Shown piece after piece: positions 14,663 to 22,954 of a DNA stretch of 32,743 nucleotides (position 1 is the first letter of the stretch; each line of letters opens with the position of its first letter). Location of the stretch: contig JAPLOE010000275.1 in NCBI GenBank assembly GCA_026692705.1, positions 1 through 32,743 on the forward strand. The letters run 5' to 3'. The notes under the pieces are model-generated. The model did no database searches. It was not told where the DNA came from and worked only from the letters and a program-made list of their open reading frames with translations. Source of the DNA: Planctomycetota bacterium (GTDB lineage Bacteria; Planctomycetota; UBA1135; GCA-002686595). The translations under genes and the position numbers were made by a program.

Positions 14663-16624
14663 ATGCGACACCTCCTTTCCCTGGGGTTTGCGCTCGTTCT
14701 CGTTCTTGCGGCGCACGCGCAATCCGTTTCGATCCGCGTCGTCGATGCAGCGTCGGGCGCCGCCGTGCAAGGCGCCGACGTGCGCGCCGTCGTCGTGAGC
14801 CACGTCGAGGAGCGCCGCCGCGAGCGCATTCCGCTCTCGGAGATCGCCGAGTGGGAGGCCGAGCGCGAGGCGACGAAGCTGCGCGCGGTGTCGGACGCGT
14901 CGGGCGCCGCGACGCTCGACTTCAGCGCGATCGGGGTTCCGGAGAGCTACGTGCTCCTGAGCGCACGCAGCGGCGACCTGTGGGGCGGGCGCGCGATCGT
15001 GGGGACGGGCGAAGGTGAAGTTGAACTGCGAGTCGAGCCCGACTTCTCTTTCGACGTGCATGTCTTCGATGCGTCGGGCCAGCCGGCTGCGGGAGTTCCG
15101 GTCGCGTACACGCATGCTCTCCCGGAGCACTCGCGGATTCCCAGGCGGATGTGCACCGCTCTGGTGACGAGCGACGTCCGCGGTGTCGCCCGCTTCCCGC
15201 ACGCGCAGGACGTGCTGCGCTCGATGTCGAACACGACGCCCATGTTGTGGGCCGCGATCCCGACGGTGCGGCCCGTGGAGATCGCGATCGACCCGGCGAT
15301 CTCGCAGCAGCCGAGACTCGAGCTTCACCTGCCGCCGTGCGGCCGCGTCCGCTTCCAGTTCGATGCAGGCTCCGCTGGGCAAGTACGACTCCGAAGGGCG
15401 TATCCGAAGCCCTTCGGCGGTGGGGACGCCTGGATGTCGATGGATCCGTGGCGCGTGCCAGTGCGCGATGGCGTCGCGCTGTTCTCGCACGTCGAGCCCG
15501 GGCTCGAGCTGGACTACCTGGTCGAGACTCCCGGCGTCGATGAGCAGAAGACGATGCAGGTCGTCGGGCCGTCGGGCGCTGGCGAGACGCGCGTGGTGAC
15601 TCCGGGCAAGCGGCCGAAGCCGCGGAGCGTCGTCGCGCAGCTCGTCGATCGCAATCGGGAGCCGCTGCGAGACGGAAAGGTCCATCTGGACATCTGCTCG
15701 CATTTGCGGACCGCCAACCGGAGCTCGAGCTCCAATCGCGGCTACCGGAAGCAGGCGGACGCGGACGGCAGGCTCGAGTTCAACATTCCGTCCGAAGAGA
15801 GCGGCGCCGTGGAGCTGGGGTTCTCGGTCGAAGGTGTGGGGGAGTGGAACGGACTCGTGCCGAAGCTGGCGGACGGCGAGCGGCTCGATCTCGGCGCGCT
15901 CGTGCTGGTGCCCATCGGAGACCCGCAGTACCTCGGGAGCCTCGACGATGACGCGCTCGAGCGCGAGCTCCTGCGCATCGAGACGTTGGCGAAGGTCACA
16001 AGCAGCGCTTGGAGCGCGCTCGAAGGCCTCGCCATCGAGGCCGCGCGCCGCGGTGGCGAGCGATGGAGCTCGTTCTTCCGTCGCAGGCTCGACGACCATC
16101 GCGCGGCGGAGCGGGAAGATCGCTACTCCGACCAGACGCTGCCTGATCTTTCCTGGTTCGTTCTGTTGCGCCGCGCGCAGCGACGGCCGGATCCGTGCCG
16201 GCTCGAGGTCCACCCCGATGACCTCAAGCGCGCATCGTTCACGTCACCTGTGCGGCTCCGCGCGGCGGTCCGCAACGTCGATCCCGAGGAGTCCTTCGAG
16301 ACAGGCACTGACGGGTGCTGGAACGTCCTCGCGGAGTTCGAGCCCAACGGGGCTGGCGTGCGCCCGGCGCGTCGTTCGGACCCTCCGATGCGGGGTGGAC
16401 CGGCCGAGCGCTTCCAGCTGCGCCCCGGCGAGCACTCCGCCGAGAAGTTCGACAGCGGCTGGTGGGACATCGACCTCTCTTGGCAATTCGAAGTGCCCGA
16501 AGGGGACTGGCTCTTGCGGCTGGCTTACAGCCCGACGATAGGGTTCGACTACATGACGTCGCCTGTGGTCGTGAAGGTCGCCGCGGAGCCGTTCGTGCTG
16601 CGCGTGCGCGAAGAGAGGAAGTAG
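14663..16624 (+). CDS. Large secreted protein with Ig-like/carboxypeptidase-regulatory-like domains
   Basis: A 653-residue exported protein with a signal peptide (MRHLLSLGFALVLVLAAHA, cut before QSVSI). Several beta-sandwich modules of the carboxypeptidase-regulatory/CnaB type are suggested by repeated openings: SIRVVDAASGAAVQGADVRAVV (~22), FDVHVFDASGQPAAGVPVAYT (~130) and VVAQLVDRNREPLRDGKVHL (~325), each followed by a DASGAATLDF- or DADGRLEFNI-like strand. A helical segment (DDDALERELLRIETLAKVTSSAW) precedes a final beta-rich domain. No catalytic motif is recognised. It may bind sugars or proteins at the cell surface. Codon use is slightly less GC-extreme than in the neighbours. It converges with the sulfatase gene, 3 bp apart. 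Confidence 0.75.
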   Translation: MRHLLSLGFALVLVLAAHAQSVSIRVVDAASGAAVQGADVRAVVVSHVEERRRERIPLSEIAEWEAEREATKLRAVSDASGAATLDFSAIGVPESYVLLSARSGDLWGGRAIVGTGEGEVELRVEPDFSFDVHVFDASGQPAAGVPVAYTHALPEHSRIPRRMCTALVTSDVRGVARFPHAQDVLRSMSNTTPMLWAAIPTVRPVEIAIDPAISQQPRLELHLPPCGRVRFQFDAGSAGQVRLRRAYPKPFGGGDAWMSMDPWRVPVRDGVALFSHVEPGLELDYLVETPGVDEQKTMQVVGPSGAGETRVVTPGKRPKPRSVVAQLVDRNREPLRDGKVHLDICSHLRTANRSSSSNRGYRKQADADGRLEFNIPSEESGAVELGFSVEGVGEWNGLVPKLADGERLDLGALVLVPIGDPQYLGSLDDDALERELLRIETLAKVTSSAWSALEGLAIEAARRGGERWSSFFRRRLDDHRAAEREDRYSDQTLPDLSWFVLLRRAQRRPDPCRLEVHPDDLKRASFTSPVRLRAAVRNVDPEESFETGTDGCWNVLAEFEPNGAGVRPARRSDPPMRGGPAERFQLRPGEHSAEKFDSGWWDIDLSWQFEVPEGDWLLRLAYSPTIGFDYMTSPVVVKVAAEPFVLRVREERK

Positions 16625-16627
16625 TGC

Positions 16628-18193
16628 TCAGCGCGCGAGCGAGGGGTAGCGCGAGTCGAGTTCGGCGCGCAGGCGAGCGAGAGCGCGGGCGGCGTCGCTG
16701 TCGGCGGCGAGCGGCGCGAGCAGCAGGTCGCGCGCTTCGAACCAGTCGGGAGCGCGAGGTGCGTTCGGGGCGTCGTTCGCGGGGGGACCGCCGTGCGTGA
16801 GGTCGAAGAACTGCTCGCGCACTTCGGGCGCCGCAGCGGTGCTCACGGTCTCGCGGATCAGCTTGAAGCGGCCGTCGGTGAGCGCCTGGTTGTGGCGGCG
16901 CGCGCGGAAACTCGGCGGCGGCGCGCCGGTCGCCGGATCGGGCGTGAAGTTCGGGAAGAAGCTCTCGGTGTAGTGGATTTCACGCACCTGCGCCGCGCGG
17001 CCTTCGAGCAGCGGCACGAGCGAACGCGAGTCGCGCGCGGCGTTGGGCGGCAGTTTCGCGCCCGCGAGCTCGACCGCGGTCGCGTAGACATCCTCGAAGC
17101 CGACGAGCGCGTCGCATGCGCGCCCCGCGAGCTTCGGCGCGAGCCGCGGCGAGCGCACGACGAACGGCACGCGACATCCATCCTCGTGCAGCGTGCCCTT
17201 GGAGTGCGCCGGATCGAAGGGCGGCAGGACGCCGCGCGACTCCGTTCCGTTGTCGCCGACGATCACGACCGTCGTGTCGCTGAAGTCGAGCGCCGCGAGC
17301 AGCTGCCCGACCTGCCGATCGAGCTCGCTCACGACGGCGCGCAGGCGCGCGGGATGGCCCTCGGGCTTCTCCGTCGCACCGGGCACGTCGTGCACGGGCG
17401 CGTGCGCGGCGTTGTAGGCGACGTAGAGGAAGTACGGCTCGGGCAGAGAGCGCACGAGCGCGAGCGCGTCCGCCGTCGTGTCGCTCGTGGGATAGTTCTC
17501 CGCGGGCGGCACGCGCTTGGCCTCCTGCTTCACCGTGCCATCGCGCGCGATCGTCGTCTTGAGCCAGTTCGCGTACCCCGCGTTGCGCGCCGTGTCGGGC
17601 GGCGCCTGCAGGTTGAAGAGCGAGCCGGAGAAGCTGTCGAACCACGAGCCGACGGGACGGCCGAGCGGGTGCGCCGGAAACTCGGCGAGCTGCGCGACGT
17701 CCGCGAGGTGCCACTTGCCGACGGCGGCGCACGCGTAGGCCGGCGACGCGCCGTGCAGCGCCTGCGGCAGGATCGGCAGCGCGAGCGAGAGCCCCGCGTT
17801 GCCCGCGTTCGCCTCGCCGTCGTCTCCGGCGTCCTTCACGACCGAGCCCATGCCGTTCGAGCGCGCGTGCAAGCCGGTGAGCAGGCGCGCGCGGCTGGGG
17901 CTGCAGGTCGGCACGGTCCACGCGTGCGTGAACAGCAAGCCCTCGCGAGCGAAGGCGTCGAGCGCGGGCGTGGCGGCGGGAGTGCCGGGCGCGCGGCCGC
18001 GCTCGCGGAAAAGAACTTCGTAGGCGCCGACGAGATCGATCCCGACGTCGTCGAGCACGACCACGACGACGTTGTGCGGCGGAGCCGAGTGGGGGCGGGC
18101 GGGGGCTGCCTGCTCCGGCGCCTGAGCCGTCGCGCAGGCGGCGAGCCACGTGGTCGCCGCGAGCAGGGGAGCGAGGGCGGGGAACTGGAGCAC
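16628..18193 (-). CDS. Sulfatase, predicted lipoprotein
   Basis: A type I formylglycine sulfatase of ~521 residues. From the GTG at 18193 the N-terminus is a lipoprotein signal (VLQFPALAPLLAATTWLAAC, lipid Cys20). Metal-site Asp48-Asp49 are in VVVVLDDVGIDLVGAY. The sulfatase signature CSPSRARLLTG carries Cys97, which becomes formylglycine, and Arg101. GKWHL, VAYNAAHAPVHD and IVGDNGTESRG supply further active-site residues, so the enzyme looks active. The substrate is unknown; such enzymes commonly remove sulfate from polysaccharides. A longer form from ATG 18256 is possible, but its extra Arg-rich residues would spoil the signal. No modifying enzyme or glycosidase is adjacent. Confidence 0.9.
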   Translation of the reverse strand: MLQFPALAPLLAATTWLAACATAQAPEQAAPARPHSAPPHNVVVVVLDDVGIDLVGAYEVLFRERGRAPGTPAATPALDAFAREGLLFTHAWTVPTCSPSRARLLTGLHARSNGMGSVVKDAGDDGEANAGNAGLSLALPILPQALHGASPAYACAAVGKWHLADVAQLAEFPAHPLGRPVGSWFDSFSGSLFNLQAPPDTARNAGYANWLKTTIARDGTVKQEAKRVPPAENYPTSDTTADALALVRSLPEPYFLYVAYNAAHAPVHDVPGATEKPEGHPARLRAVVSELDRQVGQLLAALDFSDTTVVIVGDNGTESRGVLPPFDPAHSKGTLHEDGCRVPFVVRSPRLAPKLAGRACDALVGFEDVYATAVELAGAKLPPNAARDSRSLVPLLEGRAAQVREIHYTESFFPNFTPDPATGAPPPSFRARRHNQALTDGRFKLIRETVSTAAAPEVREQFFDLTHGGPPANDAPNAPRAPDWFEARDLLLAPLAADSDAARALARLRAELDSRYPSLAR

Positions 18194-18547
18194 GGGGCGA
18201 TTCTGCGCTCGCCCGCGCGCGCTTGCACGACCCGCGACCGGCCGCCGCGGCGGCATGCCCGGTGGAAAGGACTTCGCGCCGACGGTGTGACCGACGTACC
18301 TGCTTCTTTGTAGTTGCTTCGGCTCCCGCCCCGAAAGCGGCTTGCCCCTTGATTGCACCCATGCAGGTTGTGTCGATTCTTTCCGAGCCCCGGGCCCGCT
18401 TCGGTCCGCCGCGGGATCTCCGTGCAGCGAGTTCGGCCACCTCGCCGTGGGCCGGGCTCCCGTCGCGGGGGATCCGCGGCCGATGAAGGGCTCCGCCCGA
18501 TCGCTTCACCCTCTCCCACCGATCGCCCCTAGCCCCCGTCCCGCGCC
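18194..18547. other. Intergenic region between sulfatase and isomerase genes
   Basis: A 354-bp divergent spacer. It contains a locally AT-richer patch (about 18301-18375) suitable for promoters in either direction, and TAGCCC at 18530-18535, 12 bases before the isomerase GTG. No tRNA, riboswitch core or credible small gene was found. Part of it (to 18256) could belong to a longer sulfatase N-terminus. Confidence 0.4.
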
Positions 18548-19468
18548 GTGACCGCCCCCGGAATCCCCAACGAGTTCGTGCTCTCGACCTCGTGCTTCGG
18601 GACACGCCTGCGAACCATCGAAGACCAGGCCTTCGCCGCGGTCGCGATGGGCTTCCGCAAGCTCGAGCTCGGCTGTGCGGAAACGCCGCCGACGCTCAAC
18701 GGCTTCGTCGACTCGCAGCGCGAGACCGGGATCCGCGTGACGTCGGTGGTTTCCGGCTGCCTGAAGCCCTCGAACGAACGCCCCGTGTGCCAGCTGCTGT
18801 CGAGCCCCAACGCCGACGAGCGCGAGCAGGCGATGGGCTCGGTGCGCCGCCACATCCAGCTCGCGCAGAAGCTGCAGGCGCCCGCGGTCGTGCTGCGCGG
18901 CAGCTCGGTCGCCGATCCGAAGCTGCGGCAGGAAGCCGAGGTGCTCAACCTCGAGCTCGCGCGCGACGGCCTGACCGACGAGCTCGCCGAGAAGGTGCGC
19001 GACTTCGTGCTGCGCGTGCAGAAGAAGGGCCAGCGCCAGCTGGAGCACCTCTGCCGCTCGCTGCACACGCTCCTGACCGAGTTCCCCGCGAGCAAGATCG
19101 CGATCGAGCCCGGCCTGCAGATCGACGACCTGCTCAACTTCGAGGCCGTCGGCTGGGTGCTCGAAGACCTCTCCAAGCGCGGGCTGGGTTACTGGCACGA
19201 CGTCGGCCGCATCCACATGCGCGAGAAGGCCGGCCTCCCCGGCCAAGGGCGCTGGCTCGAGTCCTACGCCGGCCGCATGGTCGGCATCCACCTGCAGGAC
19301 GCCGCCGACGGCGAGTACCAGATGCCCCCCGGTTCAGGGGAAGTCGACTTCCGCTTGGTGGCCGAGTACACGCCCTCGACCGCGCTGAAAGTGCTCGAGA
19401 TCGACCAGAGGCACGGCCGCACCGAGATCCTCGGCGCCGTCCAGTTCCTCTCGGGCAAGGGCTTCTAG
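18548..19468 (+). CDS. Sugar phosphate isomerase/epimerase-like TIM-barrel protein
   Basis: A 306-residue protein of the AP-endonuclease-2/xylose-isomerase-like TIM-barrel superfamily. The N-terminal strand pattern is FVLSTSCFGTRLRTIEDQAFAAVAMGFRKLELG. Candidate metal ligands follow in order: AIEPGLQIDDLL (Glu), YWHDVGRIHMREKAG (Asp, His) and VGIHLQDAADGEYQMPPGSGEVDF (His, Glu). The final helix carries LEIDQRHGRTEILGAVQFL. These enzymes isomerise or epimerise sugars, inositols or keto acids; the substrate cannot be told. The start is GTG. Its neighbour across the spacer is a sulfatase, hinting at carbohydrate use, but they are divergent and the link is weak. Confidence 0.8.
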   Translation: MTAPGIPNEFVLSTSCFGTRLRTIEDQAFAAVAMGFRKLELGCAETPPTLNGFVDSQRETGIRVTSVVSGCLKPSNERPVCQLLSSPNADEREQAMGSVRRHIQLAQKLQAPAVVLRGSSVADPKLRQEAEVLNLELARDGLTDELAEKVRDFVLRVQKKGQRQLEHLCRSLHTLLTEFPASKIAIEPGLQIDDLLNFEAVGWVLEDLSKRGLGYWHDVGRIHMREKAGLPGQGRWLESYAGRMVGIHLQDAADGEYQMPPGSGEVDFRLVAEYTPSTALKVLEIDQRHGRTEILGAVQFLSGKGF

Positions 19469-19489
19469 ATCGGGGTGCCGGGTAGGGGC

Positions 19490-19517
19490 TTGCCAAGCTC
19501 CTTGCCGTCGCTATCCT
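19490..19517 (+). promoter_or_regulatory. Putative promoter of tRNA-Gly
   Basis: TTGCCA (19490-19495) and TATCCT (19512-19517) are separated by 16 bases and end 45 bases before the tRNA. This fits a housekeeping sigma promoter and lies just after the isomerase stop. Confidence 0.45.
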
Positions 19518-19562
19518 CTCCGCCTCTCGCCGCTTCCTTGGGAGCGACGGGGCTGACAAAAC

Positions 19563-19637
19563 GCGGGCGTAGCTCAGTGGTAGAGCGCCACCTTGCCAAG
19601 GTGGATGTCGAGGGTTCGAATCCCTTCGCCCGCTCCA
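19563..19637 (+). tRNA. tRNA-Gly(GCC)
   Basis: A complete cloverleaf. Acceptor arms GCGGGCG and CGCCCGC pair perfectly. The D arm is AGCTCAGTGGTAGAGC. The anticodon stem CCACC/GGTGG encloses TTGCCAA with anticodon GCC (19595-19597). The T arm is AGGGTTCGAATCCCT. The discriminator is T, as usual for bacterial tRNA-Gly, and CCA is encoded. It reads GGC and GGU codons. Confidence 0.97.
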
Positions 19638-19952
19638 GCCTCCCTGTCCGGTGGACGGGTCCTGCGGGTCGGTTCGGCCCCGAGGCTGGTGTTCGCAGCA
19701 GGCTGGCCGGCGCCGGTTTTTTCGGCGAGAACCGCGCTTCGTGGTGCTTCCGGCGGGTCGCGATGGAGCTTCCCGGTCGCCTCGTGGCGTCGCATCCGCA
19801 CTTGAGATTCACGGCCGAAGCCGCCGCTGCCGCGAGAGCGTTTGAACCGCTCCCGATCCGCTCCGTTGTAGGGCGCCCCTGACCCCTCCGGCGCCGGGCC
19901 CGCGACGCAGCGCTCCCGCCGCCGGTTCTCTCTCCCCACCGTCCCGCTCCCC
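19638..19952. other. Spacer between tRNA-Gly and TonB-dependent receptor
   Basis: A 315-bp spacer. CCGGCGCCGG followed by six Ts (19707-19722) resembles a short intrinsic terminator for the tRNA, although the stem is only 3-4 bp. The rest is GC-rich. No cobalamin or other riboswitch core, Fur-like AT-rich box or credible gene was seen, even though the next gene is an outer-membrane receptor. Confidence 0.4.
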
Positions 19953-22082
19953 ATGGCTCTACTGCCCCTGTTCCTCGCCCTGCAGGAAGCCGGCTCCGAA
20001 GCCGCCGCTTCCAAGAACCCGCAGGCCCCCGTCTCCCAGACCGTCGTCACGGCCCCGCGCGCCAGTCGCACCGCGACCACCTCGGGAATGGCCCAGCAGG
20101 TGATCTCGTCCGAAGAGCTCGCCGCCACCGGTGAGCGCTCGCTGCCGCGCGCGATCGCGAAGGCGAGCGGGTTGTTCGTGCAGGAGACCAACCTCGGCGG
20201 CGGCGCCCCGATCATCCGCGGCCTGATCGGCAACCAGGTGCTGATCGTGGTCGACGGCGTGCGCCTGAACGACGGCGCGACGCGCGGCGGCCCGAACCAA
20301 TCGCTCAACGGCATCGATCCGACCAACGTCGAGCGGGTCGAGATCGTGCGCGGCCCGACGGGCGTGCTGTACGGCTCGGACGCGCTCGGCGGCACGATCC
20401 TGATCTGGACCAAGACGCGCGCGGCCGCCGCCCGCGAGGGGCTGACCGACCAGGACCAGCGCCTGCGCGCGGTCGCCGGCGTCGAGGCCAACACGGCCGT
20501 CAGCGGCGCGCGCGAGTACGGCTCGCTGTCCTACGGCTTCGACAACGACGGCCTGCTGTTCGGCGGCTCATTCCAGGACTGGCAGAAGCTGCGCTCGGGC
20601 GATGGCGACGTCGAGAACACGGGCTACCACGGGCAGTCGTGGTTCGGCTCCTGGGAGCACCGCCTGTCCGACACGGGCTACCTGCGTCTGTCGGCGATGC
20701 GCACGCGCGACTTCGGCATCCCGCGCTCCGACCGCATGAACGTCGGCTTCCAGCAGACGCAGCCGTCGGACGCCGAGAACTTCTTCAAGCTGCAGGACCG
20801 CGAGCGCTACCTGCTCGCCTGGAACGAGAAGGGCACCGGCTTCTCCGACGACATGCAGGTGCGCCTGTCCCTGCGCGAATACACCGAGAACCGCCAGATC
20901 CGCGCGCGCGGTTCGTCGACGCGCCGCCTCGAGACGGACAACATCGAGACCGGCGGCATCGGAGCCGACTGGCGCAAGGCGATCGGCGACTCGCACTTGC
21001 TGACCTGGGGCTTCGACCTCGACTACGACGATGTCGATTCCAAGCGCACCAACGTCAACATCAACACCAACGTCGCGACCAGCGCGCTCGGCAACTTCGC
21101 GCCGAATTCGAGCTACCTGTACAGCGGCGTGTTCCTGCGCGACGAGATCTACGCCTTCGAGGCGTTCGACCTCACCGCGGGCCTGCGCTACTCCTACTTC
21201 GAGTTCGGCTTCGACGACACGACGACGGGTTCGGACGTCGACGGCGACTTCGACGCGTTCACGGGCTCGCTGCAGGCGGCGCGCGATCTCGCCGAGGGCG
21301 TGCGCGTCACTGCGACGCTCGCGCAGGCCTTCCGCGCCCCGAACCTGTCGGAACTGGCGCGCAACGCGACCTTCAACGGCGGCACAGAGCTCGCCAACCC
21401 CAACCTCGATCCCGAGGAATCGCTGTACGAGGAGCTCGCGCTCGACATGAAGCGCGCGAGCTGGAACTGGTCGCTCGCGATCTACCACAACGAGATCAGC
21501 GACGTGATGGGGCGGCGGCTGGTGAGCGACCCGACCCCCGGCGGCCCGATCGGCGACGAGACCTACATCCGCGAGAACACCGGCGACCTCGACCTGTACG
21601 GCATCGAGACGCGCTACCGCCGCAAGCTCGGCGGACCGGACTCGCCCTACGCGCTCCAGACCTACCTCGAGTACACGTACGGCAAGCAGTACGACGACTT
21701 CGTCGACACGATCAACGGCGGCCAGCCGTTCGACGACAAGCCGGCGAGCAAGATCCCTCCGCTGCACGGCAGCCTCGCGCTGATGTACGAGCCCGCGCAG
21801 GCCAAGGGCTGGTTCGGCTGGGCGAGCACCTCGTTCCACTTCGCGACGTCGCAGAACAAGCTCTCGCCGGCCGACCTCGGCGACCCGCGCATCGACCCCA
21901 ACGGCACCAACGGCTGGACGCGCGTCGACATCGACGCCGGCGGCCCGGTCGGCGACCCCGCGAGCGGCACGACCTGGAACCTCGGCCTGCACAACCTGTT
22001 CGACGAGGACTACCGCGTGCACGGCTCGGGCATCAATGCGCAGGGCCTGGGACTGGTCTTTGGCGTGCAGATGAGCCTCTGA
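19953..22082 (+). CDS. TonB-dependent outer-membrane receptor
   Basis: A 709-residue outer-membrane gated channel that imports a ligand (iron chelate, vitamin or sugar) using TonB energy. A short signal (MALLPLFLALQ) is followed by a possible TonB box (~residues 28-36, SQTVVTAPR). The plug domain has the characteristic APIIRGLIGNQVLIVVDGVRLNDG and then NVERVEIVRGPTGVLYGSDALGGTILIWTK. The remaining ~500 residues are amphipathic strands with tyrosine/aromatic ends (LAQAFRAPNLSELARNATFNGG, NLDPEESLYEELALDMKR) and end NLFDEDYRVHGSGINAQGLGLVFGVQMSL, the typical barrel closure. The receptor size fits siderophore or cobalamin types, but no ligand clue is nearby. A TonB-like gene follows, so they probably work as a pair. 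Confidence 0.93.
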   Translation: MALLPLFLALQEAGSEAAASKNPQAPVSQTVVTAPRASRTATTSGMAQQVISSEELAATGERSLPRAIAKASGLFVQETNLGGGAPIIRGLIGNQVLIVVDGVRLNDGATRGGPNQSLNGIDPTNVERVEIVRGPTGVLYGSDALGGTILIWTKTRAAAAREGLTDQDQRLRAVAGVEANTAVSGAREYGSLSYGFDNDGLLFGGSFQDWQKLRSGDGDVENTGYHGQSWFGSWEHRLSDTGYLRLSAMRTRDFGIPRSDRMNVGFQQTQPSDAENFFKLQDRERYLLAWNEKGTGFSDDMQVRLSLREYTENRQIRARGSSTRRLETDNIETGGIGADWRKAIGDSHLLTWGFDLDYDDVDSKRTNVNINTNVATSALGNFAPNSSYLYSGVFLRDEIYAFEAFDLTAGLRYSYFEFGFDDTTTGSDVDGDFDAFTGSLQAARDLAEGVRVTATLAQAFRAPNLSELARNATFNGGTELANPNLDPEESLYEELALDMKRASWNWSLAIYHNEISDVMGRRLVSDPTPGGPIGDETYIRENTGDLDLYGIETRYRRKLGGPDSPYALQTYLEYTYGKQYDDFVDTINGGQPFDDKPASKIPPLHGSLALMYEPAQAKGWFGWASTSFHFATSQNKLSPADLGDPRIDPNGTNGWTRVDIDAGGPVGDPASGTTWNLGLHNLFDEDYRVHGSGINAQGLGLVFGVQMSL

Positions 22083-22091
22083 ACGCGGCCG

Positions 22092-22128
22092 GCCGCTCCC
22101 GGGGCAGCTCGTGCGCCCCCGGAGCGGC
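22092..22128 (+). terminator. Bulged hairpin between receptor and TonB genes
   Basis: GCCGCTCCCGGGG (22092-22104) pairs with CCCCGGAGCGGC (22117-22128), giving 12 base pairs with one bulged C and a 12-base loop. It fills most of the 59-bp gap and has no T-tract. It may attenuate or process the receptor transcript so that less tonB is made. Confidence 0.45.
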
Positions 22129-22141
22129 TCTCCGCGCTAGC

Positions 22142-22954
22142 ATGACGCCTGTCGTGAGACGCGAGATCGCACTCAAGGCCGCAACGGTCGAGACCCCGGC
22201 GGCCGGTTCCGCCGGAGTTGGCGCGGGTTCACCCTCCGCCTTCTCGTGGAGCTTCGTCGCGAGCTTCGGCCTGCATGCCGCGCTCGCCGGCGGCGTGGCC
22301 TGGATCACGCTCTCCGCTCCTCCGCGCCGCATCGTGCGCGCCGCGTCCTTCGAGGCGGGCACGGCCGAGGCCGAGCTCGCCGTAACGCAGCCCGAGGATG
22401 TCGAGCCCGTGCCCGAGCTCGTCGTCGAGGCGCCGGTCGAGCCTGCGCTCGTCGAGACCGAACTTCCGTTCCAGCCGCTGCTGCCGCTGGAAGGCCCCGG
22501 CGTGCCGCCCAGTCCCGACTCCGACTCGATGCGCGACGTCGTCAAGCTGCTCAACCGGCGCTGGACTTCCGGCGCTTCGGCGGTGGCGACGACCAGCGGC
22601 GACGGTGCGGATGCCGTGGGCAGCGGAACGGGCGCCGTCGCGGCCGCACCCGCGCCGTCGAAGGGCGAGGGCTCGGTCTACGTCGCCGCGCGCCACCTCG
22701 CGACGCCGGAGCCCGCCTATCCACGAATGTCGCAGCGCCTCGGCGAGGAGGGCACGGTCGAGCTGGTGCTTCACATCCGCGCGGACGGCACCGTGGCGGA
22801 TGTGACCTTGCTCGTATCGAGCGGATTCCAGCGCCTCGACGATGCCGCCTTTGCCGCCGTGAGCGCCTGGCGCTTCGAGGCAGCCATTTCCGACGGCGTT
22901 CCCGTCGAGAGCTACCTGCGCCACCTCGTCACGTTCCGGATCGAAGGGCCGTGA
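22142..22954 (+). CDS. TonB-family energy transducer
   Basis: A 270-residue protein with TonB architecture. A cytoplasmic N-terminus is followed by one membrane helix (~residues 35-57, SFVASFGLHAALAGGVAWITL). A Pro/Glu/Val-rich periplasmic spacer comes next (EDVEPVPELVVEAPVEPALVE in two parts). The C-terminal TonB domain begins at ATPEPAYPRMSQRLGEEGTV and continues VELVLHIRADGTVADVTLL and LDDAAFAAVSAWRFEAA. The P-x-Y-P motif and strand order are standard. It would pass proton-motive energy from an ExbB/ExbD complex to the receptor encoded upstream. No exbB or exbD is in the window. The ATG at 22142 is in a TAGCATG context. Its 3' end overlaps the convergent hyuA gene by 26 bp. Confidence 0.9.
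   Translation: MTPVVRREIALKAATVETPAAGSAGVGAGSPSAFSWSFVASFGLHAALAGGVAWITLSAPPRRIVRAASFEAGTAEAELAVTQPEDVEPVPELVVEAPVEPALVETELPFQPLLPLEGPGVPPSPDSDSMRDVVKLLNRRWTSGASAVATTSGDGADAVGSGTGAVAAAPAPSKGEGSVYVAARHLATPEPAYPRMSQRLGEEGTVELVLHIRADGTVADVTLLVSSGFQRLDDAAFAAVSAWRFEAAISDGVPVESYLRHLVTFRIEGP

Noticed and set aside
10793-16213. A minus-strand open frame of about 1800 codons opposite the sigma, thioredoxin and secreted-protein genes
   Set aside because: It is an antisense shadow caused by GC-rich codon bias. Its translation is Arg/Ala/Glu/His-rich and has no domain pattern, while the plus strand carries clear signal peptides and motifs.
19638-19952. A cobalamin or other riboswitch upstream of the TonB-dependent receptor
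   Set aside because: No conserved riboswitch core could be found by eye. The region is GC-rich with no consistent set of helices.
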